NCBI GenBank assembly: GCA_943788835.1
Contig: CALSRU010000012.1
Coordinates: forward strand, 62,001-126,000
Source: an uncultured Pseudomonadales bacterium
GTDB taxonomy: Bacteria; Pseudomonadota; Gammaproteobacteria; Pseudomonadales; UBA7434
Direction: 5' to 3'
Length of the DNA: 64,000 bases
The notes under the pieces are model-generated. The model did not search any database, was not told where the DNA came from, and saw only the letters and a list, made by a program, of their open reading frames with translations. Shown here one piece after another: positions 44,632 to 53,715 of the stretch. The translations under genes and the position numbers were made by a program. Positions within the stretch are counted from its first letter, which is position 1; each line of letters opens with the position of its first letter.

Positions 44632-46253
44632 ATATACGAGAAAACAATCTCAATAAGCTAAGTGAAGACGAGATCTATGACGTCTTGATACTCGGCGGAG
44701 GCATTAATGGCGCGGTGGCAGCCGCCTCTTTAGCGGCCAAAGGTGTTAGGGTTGCGTTAATCGAAAAAGGCGACTTTGCGGGTGAAACCAGTTCTAACTC
44801 TTCCAATTTGGCGTGGGGGGGTATCAAATATTTAGAAAGTTATGAATTACTCTTAGTCAATAATTTGTGCAAAAGTAGAAATCGTCTGATGCGCAGCTAT
44901 CCGTCGACCGTCAAGGAAGTCCGTTTTTTGACAACCGTTGCAAAAGGTTTTCGTTACCCACCTTTTTTAATTTACCTTGGTGCGATCTTATATTGGTTTA
45001 TCGGTCGTTGCTTTACTAAAAAGCCAACATTCCTAAGCTGCCGGCAGCTCATTAAGAAAGACCCCAGTATAAATGTTATTGATGTTGCAGGTGGTCTTGA
45101 GTATTCAGATTGCTTTCTCTATGACAACGATGCGCGATTCGTTTTTAACTTTATTCGTAGTGCTTTGGATTACGGTTGCATAGCAGTAAACTATGTCGAA
45201 TCACAGGGCGCTGCACGAGAGGGTGATGTCTGGGTTACACAGGCAAGAGATAATATTACCGGTAATCAATTCAGAATTAGGTCCAAAGTTTTGATTAATG
45301 CCTGCGGCCCACATGTTGACTTACACAATGAATTAACTAGTCAGCTAACAGTGCATCGACACCTCTTTTCAAAAGGTGTCCACCTGATTGTTGACAGGCT
45401 TACTGCTAGCGATAAAGTTCTAGCTTTTTTTGCGAGTGATGGGCGTTTATTTTTTGTAATTCCTATGGGCCCAAAGACTTGTATTGGCACGACTGACTCC
45501 CAAGTTGATACCCCTAACGTGTCTGTGGAGCCGGATGATCGAACGTTTATTTTGGACAATGCCAATAGACTGTTAAATTTGTCGAGGCCACTGACAGTTG
45601 AGGATATCATCGCAGAAAGGTGCGGTGTCAGACCGCTAGCAGTAAAGGGGAGTGATGGGGTTGCTGATTGGATTAAGCTCTCGAGGAAACATGCCATTGA
45701 TGTCAATGAGCGTGATCGTCATGTCAGTATTTTTGGCGGTAAGCTTACCGACTGCATTAATGTTGGCGATGAAGTGGCAAAGATTATTGCCCAGCTAGGC
45801 GTGGATATTCCATTCGCCAATAAGATTTGGTTCGGCGAGTCGTCCAGAGCAATTAAAAAAGATTTTTTTCATCAGGCTGCTCTTATGAATCTCGATAATT
45901 TCACGGATCCGGCATCATCTGAGCCGTTGACGCAGAGGTTGTGGCGTCGTTACGGCGCAGAAGCGCTGCAAATGCTGGAGGATATTCGTAATGATCCAGA
46001 AAATTCTAAGGTTCTTATTGAGAACGCAGAGTATTTGCGCTGCGAGCTACGTCATGCTGCTCAGAGTGAAATGGTCACCAAGCTCGAAGATTTTTTGCGA
46101 AGGCGGTCGAAAATCGAATTAGTTGTTAGAAGAAGCGATATTATTAATGGAGAGGGGATAGTCGAGGCATGTGACATTTTGTTTGGCGACCAAGCCGAGA
46201 AAAAGTTGCAGGAGTACCTCGAATCATTTGAGCAAAGTCCGCGCGCTCATTAG
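44628..46253 (+). CDS. GlpD-like FAD-dependent oxidoreductase
   Basis: The product has the FAD Rossmann motif VLILGGGINGAVAAASLAAKG and follows the respiratory glycerol-3-phosphate dehydrogenase pattern (GLEYSDCFLYDNDARFV, GPKTCIGTTDS, AERCGVRPLAV, SIFGGKLTDC). It is 541 residues against 501 in E. coli GlpD. The substrate-pocket segment reads SSNLAWGGIKYLES, with Trp 63 and Lys 67 where E. coli GlpD has His 50 and Arg 54 (IHGGLRYLE); the tyrosine is kept. That makes glycerol 3-phosphate only one candidate substrate. It is a peripheral inner-membrane quinone reductase by family. It overlaps the SulP gene and is 61 bases before the glycosidase. Confidence 0.8.
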   Translation: MNIRENNLNKLSEDEIYDVLILGGGINGAVAAASLAAKGVRVALIEKGDFAGETSSNSSNLAWGGIKYLESYELLLVNNLCKSRNRLMRSYPSTVKEVRFLTTVAKGFRYPPFLIYLGAILYWFIGRCFTKKPTFLSCRQLIKKDPSINVIDVAGGLEYSDCFLYDNDARFVFNFIRSALDYGCIAVNYVESQGAAREGDVWVTQARDNITGNQFRIRSKVLINACGPHVDLHNELTSQLTVHRHLFSKGVHLIVDRLTASDKVLAFFASDGRLFFVIPMGPKTCIGTTDSQVDTPNVSVEPDDRTFILDNANRLLNLSRPLTVEDIIAERCGVRPLAVKGSDGVADWIKLSRKHAIDVNERDRHVSIFGGKLTDCINVGDEVAKIIAQLGVDIPFANKIWFGESSRAIKKDFFHQAALMNLDNFTDPASSEPLTQRLWRRYGAEALQMLEDIRNDPENSKVLIENAEYLRCELRHAAQSEMVTKLEDFLRRRSKIELVVRRSDIINGEGIVEACDILFGDQAEKKLQEYLESFEQSPRAH

Positions 46254-46314
46254 ATCGCGAGCGTCCATATGTGAAGGGCGTTTATTTCAGTGTTGATTTT
46301 AATTGGAGAATATT

Positions 46315-48396
46315 TTGACCGACGATTTAAGTTTGAGCGTACCTGATTGGAATGTAGTTCCACAGTTATCAGTCAACGGGCCTCTAGAGCATTCCTCGTC
46401 GCGATGCGTCGTTATTCCAACTACGCAAGGCAGTTTAAAGATTAGTCTGCATCAGTTCGGCGCACGCCTGCATTTTGGCGTCTGCAGCTTTGGCGGTGGC
46501 ATCGAGAATGCCTATGGCATGTTGCTTGACGACGCCTTTGTGCACGCTCCGCCATTCGACTTGATTGTGGATAGTAGTCAAGCGGCGGTGAGCAAAATCG
46601 GTGGAGGAGAGTTTATCTTAACCATCAATCACTCACCTCTCTCGTTTGAGTTAAGGAAGGGCGAGCGTCTCATTCAACAGTCGCCCACTGATGGGCATTT
46701 TGTGCGTCAATTTCGGTTGCCGCCTGTAGCTCGGATGGATAAAGGTTGGCTAGTTACCTTAGACCTGCGTGCCAGCGAATCAGTTTATGGCTTAGGAGAG
46801 AAATGGGGTAAGCTTGATAAGCGTGGACAGTTGATTCGCTCATTTAACCATGATGCGCTTGGTGTGAATGCTGAAATATCCTATAAAAACACGCCTTTTG
46901 CATGGAGCAATAGTGGGTGGGGTGCTTTTGTGCATACCGCAGCCCCCGTTCTTCATAGTGTTGGCTACGCGCCTTGGTCTCAGCGCGCTTATGGCATCTT
47001 GGTTGAGGATAGTGCTTTAGATCTTTTCCTTTTAGCCGGCAAGGATGGTGGCGATATTATTGGCCATTACACAGCATTGACGGGCCGCGCTCCGGTGCCG
47101 CCACGCTGGAGTACAGGGGTCATTCTGTCTAAAGCCTATTACCAAGATGCCGATGAGCTATTAGCAACAGCGCGAGAAGTTAGAGCGCGTAAAATGCCGT
47201 GTGATGTTATTACCATCGATGGTCGAGCTTGGCAGGACACAGAAACGCGTTTTACCTTCGACTGGGATCCTAAGCGCTACACTGATCCTGGCGCTGTTAT
47301 TGATGAATTAAAAACTTTAAATTTTAAAGTTTGCTTGTGGGAGTATCCGCTGGTTTCTGTTAAGCACACTCTGTTTTCTATGATGGAGAAAAAGGGGTGG
47401 TTGTTAAAAGATCGCAGAACGGGTGAGGCGTACCGTTATAATTGGGATACCAGTTGTTTTGGTGATGTGCTTACCGAGCTGCCCGAGTCAGGTATAGTCG
47501 ATTTCACACACCCTGAGGCCTATAATTTCTGGCGCGACTCACATAAATCGTTATTCGACCTGGGTGTCGATATGATCAAAGCTGATTTTGGTGAGCAGAT
47601 TGAATCCAATATGGTTGCATACAATGGTGATGCGGGCGATGTACTGCACAGCGTATATAGCTTGTTGTATAACCGTTGTGTTTATGAAGCAGCCGAGATG
47701 TATTGTCAGTCGGGCGCCTTTCTATTTAGCCGGTCATCGTGGATCGGGTCGCAGCGCTATCCGTCCCAGTGGGGTGGAGATCCGCAAGCCGACTGGGGTG
47801 GATTAGCGGGCAGTATCCGTGGCGGCTTGAGCTGGGGCATGACAGGTGCACCTTTTTATGCCACCGACGTGGGCGGTTTTTATGGTGATCAGCGTGATGC
47901 CGAATTATATGTGCGCTGGATTCAATTTGCGATTTTTTCAGCGCACATACGGCTGCATGGTATTGGGCAGCGTGAACCGTGGTCATACGAGGGAGAGCCT
48001 CTAGGTGAAGAGGCTAATGCTGCAGCTACACAGGCGCTAAAGCTGCGTTATCGCTTGTTACCATATATACAGCAGGCTATGCAGGTGGCGAGTGATTCTG
48101 GCTTGCCCGTGCAAAGAGCGATGGCTTTAGCATTTCCTAACGATCGAGCCGCATGGGCTTTTGAAGAGCAATTTATGTTGGGTGACGATCTTCTTGTTGC
48201 GCCGTGTCTGCAAGCAGGCGGGTGCACCGAGTTTTATCTGCCTGCCGGCCGATGGCAGCGGTTGTTGCATGACGAGGTGTTAGAGGGCGGCCGATGCCAT
48301 CAGTTACAATTACCTCTCGATGAGATGGCAGTTTTTTTCCCAGAAGGCGCAGTGATTCCGCTAGGGCCGGTTGTTGAAAGTACATCCGAATTATAA
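46315..48396 (+). CDS. GH31 alpha-glycosidase, YicI (alpha-xylosidase)-like
   Basis: The enzyme has the GH31 barrel with nucleophile Asp 424 in IKADFGEQIE and likely acid/base Asp 489 in WGGDPQADW, followed by RGGLSWGMTGAPFYATDVGGFYG. These segments resemble E. coli YicI (KTDFGE, HWGGD) more than the sulfoquinovosidase YihQ, whose WAGDQNVDW and GLHHSDIGG do not appear. The N-terminal beta domain contains ASESVYGLGEKWGKLDKRG. TTG 46315 was chosen because GGAGAATAT precedes it; the track TTG at 46303 lies over that site. No signal peptide is visible, so it acts in the cytoplasm on an imported alpha-glycoside. Confidence 0.86.
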   Translation: MTDDLSLSVPDWNVVPQLSVNGPLEHSSSRCVVIPTTQGSLKISLHQFGARLHFGVCSFGGGIENAYGMLLDDAFVHAPPFDLIVDSSQAAVSKIGGGEFILTINHSPLSFELRKGERLIQQSPTDGHFVRQFRLPPVARMDKGWLVTLDLRASESVYGLGEKWGKLDKRGQLIRSFNHDALGVNAEISYKNTPFAWSNSGWGAFVHTAAPVLHSVGYAPWSQRAYGILVEDSALDLFLLAGKDGGDIIGHYTALTGRAPVPPRWSTGVILSKAYYQDADELLATAREVRARKMPCDVITIDGRAWQDTETRFTFDWDPKRYTDPGAVIDELKTLNFKVCLWEYPLVSVKHTLFSMMEKKGWLLKDRRTGEAYRYNWDTSCFGDVLTELPESGIVDFTHPEAYNFWRDSHKSLFDLGVDMIKADFGEQIESNMVAYNGDAGDVLHSVYSLLYNRCVYEAAEMYCQSGAFLFSRSSWIGSQRYPSQWGGDPQADWGGLAGSIRGGLSWGMTGAPFYATDVGGFYGDQRDAELYVRWIQFAIFSAHIRLHGIGQREPWSYEGEPLGEEANAAATQALKLRYRLLPYIQQAMQVASDSGLPVQRAMALAFPNDRAAWAFEEQFMLGDDLLVAPCLQAGGCTEFYLPAGRWQRLLHDEVLEGGRCHQLQLPLDEMAVFFPEGAVIPLGPVVESTSEL

Positions 48397-48443
48397 AAAT
48401 CGTTAAGTAATATAGGCTCAATAGTATTGGGAGTAATAATAAG

Positions 48444-50174
48444 ATGGCATTGAACGACCTGTTATTGACCTTTGGTTCATGCGCCTTTTTTATGGCCGTC
48501 GTGGCATTGATCTCGTATCAAAAAACGAAGGGAGACGTAGGTACAAAAGATGGATATTTTTTAGCCGGGCGTGGCTTAACCGGGGTTTTTATTGCCGGTT
48601 CTATGTTGCTGACTAATTTATCGGCTGAGCAACTTATAGGTTTAAATGGTTCGGCCTATGGCTACAACATGAGCAGTATGGCGTGGGAGGTCACGGCTGC
48701 ATTTAGCACGATCTGCATGGCGCTAATTTTTCTACCTAGATATTTGAGCGGAGCTTTTACTACTTTGCCTGAATTTTTAAGTAGTCGTTTTGATGATGAT
48801 GTAAGACGTCTAACGGTTATTTTGTTTATGGTGGGCTATAGTCTGGTCACTATTCCTTCGGTTTTATATTCAGGCTCTATTGCAGTGATGCGACTTTTTG
48901 ATGTGCCAGGTCTACTGGAGGTTAGTTACAGTCAAGGTTTGATGGTGACCATTCTTGCGGTGGGTATTATAGGCGGTCTTTACGCCGTGTTTGGTGGTCT
49001 AAAGGCGGTGGCCATTTCCGATACGATTAATGGTTTGGGTTTGCTGATAATCGGTATACTCGTTCCGGTACTTGGGTTCGCGGCTTTAGGCAACGGAAGT
49101 TTCTTAGATGGCGTTACGGCAGTAACAACCACGCATACTGAAAAGTTAAATGCCATTGGCACCAGCACTGATCCGACGCCATTTGGAACCATTTTTACAG
49201 GAATGATCTTTGCTAACCTAGCGTATTGGTGCACCAATCAATATGTCATTCAGCGAACGCTCGGAGCTAAAAATCTAGCCGAAGGTCAGAAGGGTGTCAT
49301 TTTTTCTGGCTTTTTTAAAGTGATGGTTCCTTTCATGATGATGATGCCGGGAATTGTCGCTTTCCATCTTTATGGAGGTGGGTTGCAATCAATTGACCTG
49401 GCTTTTCCACAACTGATCAAAGATGTTCTTCCGGTTTATATGTCGGGATTTTTCCTTGCCGTTTTGCTGGGTGCGGTGTTTAGTTCATTTAATTCCTTAT
49501 TAAATAGCGCTGCAACTTTGTTTTGCTTAGATGTCTATGAGCCTCTAAAAAAGGGCAAAGTGAGCGACAAGGAAATGATCAAGGTGGCCAAGATTGCGAG
49601 TGTAGTGATTGCAATCTTTTCGTTTATTGTAGCGCCTCTATTGCAGTATGCACCCGAAGGCCTGTGGCAGGTTATCCGAATTTTTACGGGTTTTTATAAT
49701 ATCCCTATTGTCGCTGTCGTTTTAATCGGCCTCTTCACTAAGCGCGTCCCTGGGCTGGGTGCCAAGGTGGCCATTATCTTTCATGTTATCGCCTATGGTT
49801 TATTAAAGTTTGTTTTTGATGAACAAGTCGATATTCATTTCTTGCACTTGTATGCGATTTTGTTCTTTATTGAAATTGCCATTATGTTGGTGATTGGTTA
49901 CCTCAAGCCTCTAGATGAGCCTTGGCAGTTTGAGCGTAAGAACAAGGTCGATATGGTTCCGTGGGCCTATGCCATACCGGTTTCTATTACTCTCTTCTCT
50001 TGCGTTGCAGCTTTATATGTTCTTTTTTCGCCTTTAGGCGTTGTTGGCGGCTTTGGTTCTCTTTTTTGGCCTGCTTTGTTCTGCATCATTGCAGCTAACA
50101 TGTTTGCTTGGTTTTACAGCTTAAAGTACTGGCGCCATCGCTATGCGAATTATATTGCAGTCAATGTTGGCTAG
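48444..50174 (+). CDS. SSS-family sodium:solute symporter (sugar type)
   Basis: This 576-residue membrane protein follows the SLC5/SSS pattern: DGYFLAGRGLTGVFIAGSMLLTNLSAEQLIGLNGSAYGYNMS, TTLPEFLSSRFDDDVRRLT, and VLLGAVFSSFNSLLNSAATLFCLDVYEP in the sodium-site helix. About 14 transmembrane segments are evident. It should bring the periplasmic glycoside or sugar across the inner membrane with sodium. It begins 47 bases after the GH31 stop with GGGAGTAATAATAAG before the ATG, so it ends the operon. A GC hairpin (GGTGCG-GCGT-CGCACC) follows the stop but lacks a T tract. Confidence 0.88.
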   Translation: MALNDLLLTFGSCAFFMAVVALISYQKTKGDVGTKDGYFLAGRGLTGVFIAGSMLLTNLSAEQLIGLNGSAYGYNMSSMAWEVTAAFSTICMALIFLPRYLSGAFTTLPEFLSSRFDDDVRRLTVILFMVGYSLVTIPSVLYSGSIAVMRLFDVPGLLEVSYSQGLMVTILAVGIIGGLYAVFGGLKAVAISDTINGLGLLIIGILVPVLGFAALGNGSFLDGVTAVTTTHTEKLNAIGTSTDPTPFGTIFTGMIFANLAYWCTNQYVIQRTLGAKNLAEGQKGVIFSGFFKVMVPFMMMMPGIVAFHLYGGGLQSIDLAFPQLIKDVLPVYMSGFFLAVLLGAVFSSFNSLLNSAATLFCLDVYEPLKKGKVSDKEMIKVAKIASVVIAIFSFIVAPLLQYAPEGLWQVIRIFTGFYNIPIVAVVLIGLFTKRVPGLGAKVAIIFHVIAYGLLKFVFDEQVDIHFLHLYAILFFIEIAIMLVIGYLKPLDEPWQFERKNKVDMVPWAYAIPVSITLFSCVAALYVLFSPLGVVGGFGSLFWPALFCIIAANMFAWFYSLKYWRHRYANYIAVNVG

Positions 50175-50208
50175 ACTCGGTTGGCGACTGCTTAGCGCGG
50201 GCCAATCC

Positions 50209-50224
50209 GGTGCGGCGTCGCACC
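50209..50224 (+). other. Short GC-rich hairpin after the symporter gene
   Basis: GGTGCG-GCGT-CGCACC is a perfect six-base-pair stem 35 bases after the symporter stop. The following bases are A-rich, not T-rich, so it is at most a partial terminator or a 3'-end-stabilising structure. Confidence 0.4.
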
Positions 50225-50325
50225 AATAAAATCAAAAAAAAATAAAAAAGCGGCAGATTTGGTTAAATTGCAACCGTTTAGGTTTTTATTTAATCGTTAT
50301 TGGCCTCCATCGTATATTAATTACG

Positions 50326-50343
50326 GTATCTTATATAAGACAT
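50326..50343. promoter_or_regulatory. Palindromic operator, site 2 (upstream of the TonB receptor gene)
   Basis: GTATCTTATATAAGACAT is identical to site 1 at 42721–42738, while the flanking bases differ. It lies 131 bases before the receptor ATG, where an operator overlapping a promoter would be expected. The exact 18-base repeat in two promoter regions of one locus supports a shared regulator. Confidence 0.75.
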
Positions 50344-50473
50344 CAGATGTATGCTTTTGCGTGACTGATAGTACATCAGTTAACGATCTGGGCCCTAAGA
50401 CCTAGACGAGTGACAAGATAAAAATTTAGTAAGCATATAAATCAAAACGTAAAACCAATGGGAGAGTTGACTT

Positions 50474-52744
50474 ATGTTCAATAAAAAAATGGTTTGTCGG
50501 GCTTTAGCCCTGGCAATACCTGCGGGCTTGGTGTTTCAAGTTCCTGTTGCAGGGGCTGCCGACCTTGAAGAGGTGGTCGTGACAGCGCAAAAGCGCGAGC
50601 AAAAACTCAGTGATGTGCCAATTGCTGTGTCGGTTCTGGGAGCCGACCAAATTGATGCGGCTTTTGCCAATAATATCGAGTCGTTGCAGGCCTATGTTCC
50701 TTCAGTGAGCTTTCGAACGGGTAATACAACGCGAAACTCAGCCTTAACCGTGCGCGGAATTGGCACCATTTCTTTCAGTGTGGCTGCCGAGCCTAGCGTT
50801 TCAACCGTGGTTGATAATGTCGTGCTGGGCCGTTCTGGCCAAGCGTTCGGCGATTTGTATGATTTGGAGCGCGTCGAAGTGTTGCGTGGTCCTCAAGGTA
50901 CGCTATTTGGTAAAAATGCCTCGGCTGGCGTGGTTAATATGGTTACCAAAAAGCCAACAGAAGAATTTGAAGGCTACCTTGATTTATCGTTTTTTCAAGA
51001 TGATGAATATCGCGCTAAAGCACGCGTTTCAGGTAAGTTAACCGACCGAATTAACGCCAGCTTAACAGTCCTTGATGCTGAGTTTGATGGTTACATCGAT
51101 AACGTTTACAACAACGAAAAAATCAATGGTTACGATAAGCAGGGTGTTCGCGCCATGTTTGATATTGAGCTGAGCGACGATACGCAAGCGTTGGTGATTT
51201 ATGAAGACTACAGTGCCGATAACGACTGTTGTGCCGATTTAGTAGCACGCACAACGAATGACTCACGACCACTAGACCCCGAGGTATTCGTCAGTGGTGC
51301 GGGCTTGGATCTAGACCAGCGCAAAGCGGATAATGACTTTACGACGCGCACTTTAGATTCAACGACTGCGCTCTCGGTACAGTTAACGAAGCAAATTGGC
51401 GATATGACATTAACATCCATCACTGCGCGCAGAACTTGGGAGAATACTGAGTTTCGTGAAGGTGATTTCACCTCGGAAAATGGTGACTTAGCATCGCCCG
51501 TTGACTTTAGCACCGTAGGCTTTCAGCTGCACGATGTAGGTCCTCAAGAGTGGCGCCAATTCTCGCAAGAAGTTCGTTTGGCCTCGAATGGCGACGAATT
51601 TTTTGATTGGCAAGTGGGTGCCTTCTATTGGGATATCGACTCGGCTCGTAATTTTACGCGTGATGCAAGTTGCCAAGTAACAGCCGACAATACTGCGATT
51701 GTTGATGCCGCGAATGCCGCAGACCCCAATCTAGGCTTAACCTGTTTGCAAAACGACATTGTCTCTGCCACGGCTTACATGAGCACTGAGTTTAGTAACT
51801 ATGCGGTGTTTGGTGATGGTAGCCTGGATTTGACGGATGCCTTAACGGTACTGTTTGGTTTGCGTTACACCGACGATGAAGTGAGCTTTAAGCACAACCG
51901 TGTTAATAACGACGAATTTGGCCGTCGCGGTGTAGGCGTGAGAGAAGCTGCGTTAAATACTGATTTTGAAGGCTCGACTGATGACACGAATCTATCAGGA
52001 AAAATTGGCGCGCAATTGCGTCTGAGCCCGCAAAATATGGTCTATGCGACTTACTCTACTGGCTATAAAGGCCCTGCATTCAATGTTTTTTATAACATGA
52101 GCGCGAATGATATCAATCCAATTGACGCTGAAGAATCCAAGTCAGCTGAGCTGGGTTATAAATTCACGGGTGATAGCGTATTCTTGAGTGTAGCGCTTTA
52201 TCAAACTGATATTGATGACTTCCAGGCTAATGATTTCGATGCATCCGATGGCACCACGACGACCGGCTTCACTAACGGTGGCGATGTTGAGACACAAGGT
52301 GTTGAAGTGGACTTTCAGTGGCGCGCAACCGAGCAACTGAGTCTGATGGGTGGCTTGGCTGTATCTGACGCTGAGACTACGCTGGGCGATGATCTGCCTT
52401 TTGCCCCCGACACCAAGTACACGTTAGCGGGTGTTTATGACATTCCATTAGATAGTGGTGCGGCGTTCGTTGTGAATGCGTCATACGTTTTCACCGATGA
52501 GCAGTTGTCGGGTAATATCGGTCAAAACGGGCAAACCAACCCCGAGGTATTGCTACCTGATTATGAAATCGTTAATGCCAGCGTGACGTACCACGCTCCG
52601 AATGATCAATATCGGGTGTCTTTGATCGGTAAGAACTTAACCGATGACTCTTATGCCACTACTTACAGCGGTGATGGCTTCAGATATCAAATTCCACGTG
52701 ATGCAGACCGATATTTTGGTGCGAACTTCCGCTTTAACTTCTAA
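50474..52744 (+). CDS. TonB-dependent outer-membrane receptor
   Basis: The 756-residue protein has a signal peptide ending near GAADA/ADL, a TonB box (LEEVVVTAQKR), and a plug domain (DVPIAVSVLGADQIDAAF … YDLERVEVLRGPQGTLFGKNASAGVVNMVTKKP). A beta barrel follows, ending in aromatic residues (YFGANFRFNF). SNPLVEVLRGPQGTLFGKN-type segments mark the marine carbohydrate/iron receptor group. Its placement beside a GH31 enzyme and a sugar symporter suggests active import of an oligo- or lipid-derived glycoside across the outer membrane. Operator site 2 lies upstream and a strong terminator follows. Confidence 0.92.
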   Translation: MFNKKMVCRALALAIPAGLVFQVPVAGAADLEEVVVTAQKREQKLSDVPIAVSVLGADQIDAAFANNIESLQAYVPSVSFRTGNTTRNSALTVRGIGTISFSVAAEPSVSTVVDNVVLGRSGQAFGDLYDLERVEVLRGPQGTLFGKNASAGVVNMVTKKPTEEFEGYLDLSFFQDDEYRAKARVSGKLTDRINASLTVLDAEFDGYIDNVYNNEKINGYDKQGVRAMFDIELSDDTQALVIYEDYSADNDCCADLVARTTNDSRPLDPEVFVSGAGLDLDQRKADNDFTTRTLDSTTALSVQLTKQIGDMTLTSITARRTWENTEFREGDFTSENGDLASPVDFSTVGFQLHDVGPQEWRQFSQEVRLASNGDEFFDWQVGAFYWDIDSARNFTRDASCQVTADNTAIVDAANAADPNLGLTCLQNDIVSATAYMSTEFSNYAVFGDGSLDLTDALTVLFGLRYTDDEVSFKHNRVNNDEFGRRGVGVREAALNTDFEGSTDDTNLSGKIGAQLRLSPQNMVYATYSTGYKGPAFNVFYNMSANDINPIDAEESKSAELGYKFTGDSVFLSVALYQTDIDDFQANDFDASDGTTTTGFTNGGDVETQGVEVDFQWRATEQLSLMGGLAVSDAETTLGDDLPFAPDTKYTLAGVYDIPLDSGAAFVVNASYVFTDEQLSGNIGQNGQTNPEVLLPDYEIVNASVTYHAPNDQYRVSLIGKNLTDDSYATTYSGDGFRYQIPRDADRYFGANFRFNF

Positions 52745-52780
52745 ATAGTTCAGCGCAAATTCGGCGCAAAGTAGTCGAGT

Positions 52781-52809
52781 AAAAGGGGGCGGAATTTCTG
52801 CCCCTTTTT
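52781..52809 (+). terminator. Rho-independent terminator after the TonB receptor gene
   Basis: AAAAGGGGGCGGA, a three-base loop, and TTCTGCCCCTTTTT pair over about 13 positions with a terminal T tract, 37 bases after the receptor stop. Confidence 0.92.
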
Positions 52810-52947
52810 CTTGCACGAAAGAATTTTGGTGCTTCTTTTTAGCGGCGATTAGCCGTAACATGGAAAATATTGAAGTGGTTTTTTAGTTTAAAAATCGATG
52901 TTGTCAGTGCAGGTACGCCGAGCAGTTAGCGTGGTTTGTTGTGATGG

Positions 52948-52966
52948 TTTGGTCGATATAACCAAA
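52948..52966. promoter_or_regulatory. Palindrome upstream of the GntR regulator gene
   Basis: TTTGGT (52948–52953) and ACCAAA (52961–52966) are perfect arms around a 7-base centre, 30 bases before the GntR start. It could be an autoregulatory or second-regulator site; it does not match the TCTTATATAAGA operator. Confidence 0.45.
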
Positions 52967-52995
52967 AGCTTGAAGGGTATTCTTAGGGTCGCATT

Positions 52996-53715
52996 ATGTC
53001 TTCAATGGCAAATTTCCAGCCTCTGTATAAGCAAGTGTATGAGTTGCTGACTGCGCGTTTAGTGTCAGGGCAGTGGAAGGCTTCCGCCCCTATTCCAAGT
53101 GAAATGGCGCTCGCAAAAGAGTTGGGCGTCAGTCAGGGCACTGTGCGCAAGGCACTCAACCAAATGGTGGCTGAACAATTGCTCGAGCGCCAGCAGGGCA
53201 AAGGCACTTTTGTTGCGGAGCATACGCAGGAAAGCTCATTGTTCCGTTTTTTCAGATTGCGTGAGCCGCATGGCGAAAGCCTTATCCCTCGAACTCAAGT
53301 GCTTTCTTCTTTGCGTCGCGCGGCCAAGAAAAACGAGCGTGAGATTTTTTCTTTAGATTCCAATGAGCAGGTCGTAGAGTTACGACGTCTGCGTTTTTTA
53401 AAAGACACTCCAATTATTTGCGAGAAAGTGATTCAGCCGTTGTCGATTTTCCCCGACATTGATAAAGAACCACAGTTGCCTAATTCTCTTTATACACTGT
53501 ACCAAGAAAAATACGGGATTAGTATTGTTTCGGTAAACGATGAGTTGCGTGCGCATACATTGCCTTCCGAGTTTGCCGAACTTTTGGAGCTGCCCGTGGG
53601 CGCGCCGGTTTTGGCCGTAGAGCGAGCAAGCAAGCATATTGATGGTCGAGTGGTAGAGTTAAGTTATGCTTATTGCAACACCGAGCGTTTTGTTTACTCG
53701 GTTCAGCATAAGTAG
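52996..53715 (+). CDS. GntR-family regulator, HutC/UTRA subfamily
   Basis: An N-terminal winged helix-turn-helix (IPSEMALAKELGVSQGTVRKALNQM with LERQQGKGTFVAE) is joined to a C-terminal UTRA ligand-binding domain (VVELRRLRFLKDTPIICEKVIQ … LPVGAPVLAVERASKHIDGRVVELSYAYC). UTRA proteins usually sense sugars, sugar phosphates or small organic acids and act as repressors. Length (239) is standard; AGGG lies upstream of ATG 52996, and ATG 53005 is a second choice. It is the only regulator in the locus and the probable reader of the two identical dyads. Confidence 0.9.
   Translation: MSSMANFQPLYKQVYELLTARLVSGQWKASAPIPSEMALAKELGVSQGTVRKALNQMVAEQLLERQQGKGTFVAEHTQESSLFRFFRLREPHGESLIPRTQVLSSLRRAAKKNEREIFSLDSNEQVVELRRLRFLKDTPIICEKVIQPLSIFPDIDKEPQLPNSLYTLYQEKYGISIVSVNDELRAHTLPSEFAELLELPVGAPVLAVERASKHIDGRVVELSYAYCNTERFVYSVQHK

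Noticed and set aside
46315-48396. Naming the GH31 enzyme as a sulfoquinovosidase
   Set aside because: The acid/base and following segments follow the YicI pattern; the YihQ/SmoI segments WAGDQNVDW and GLHHSDIGG are missing. Substrate was left open.
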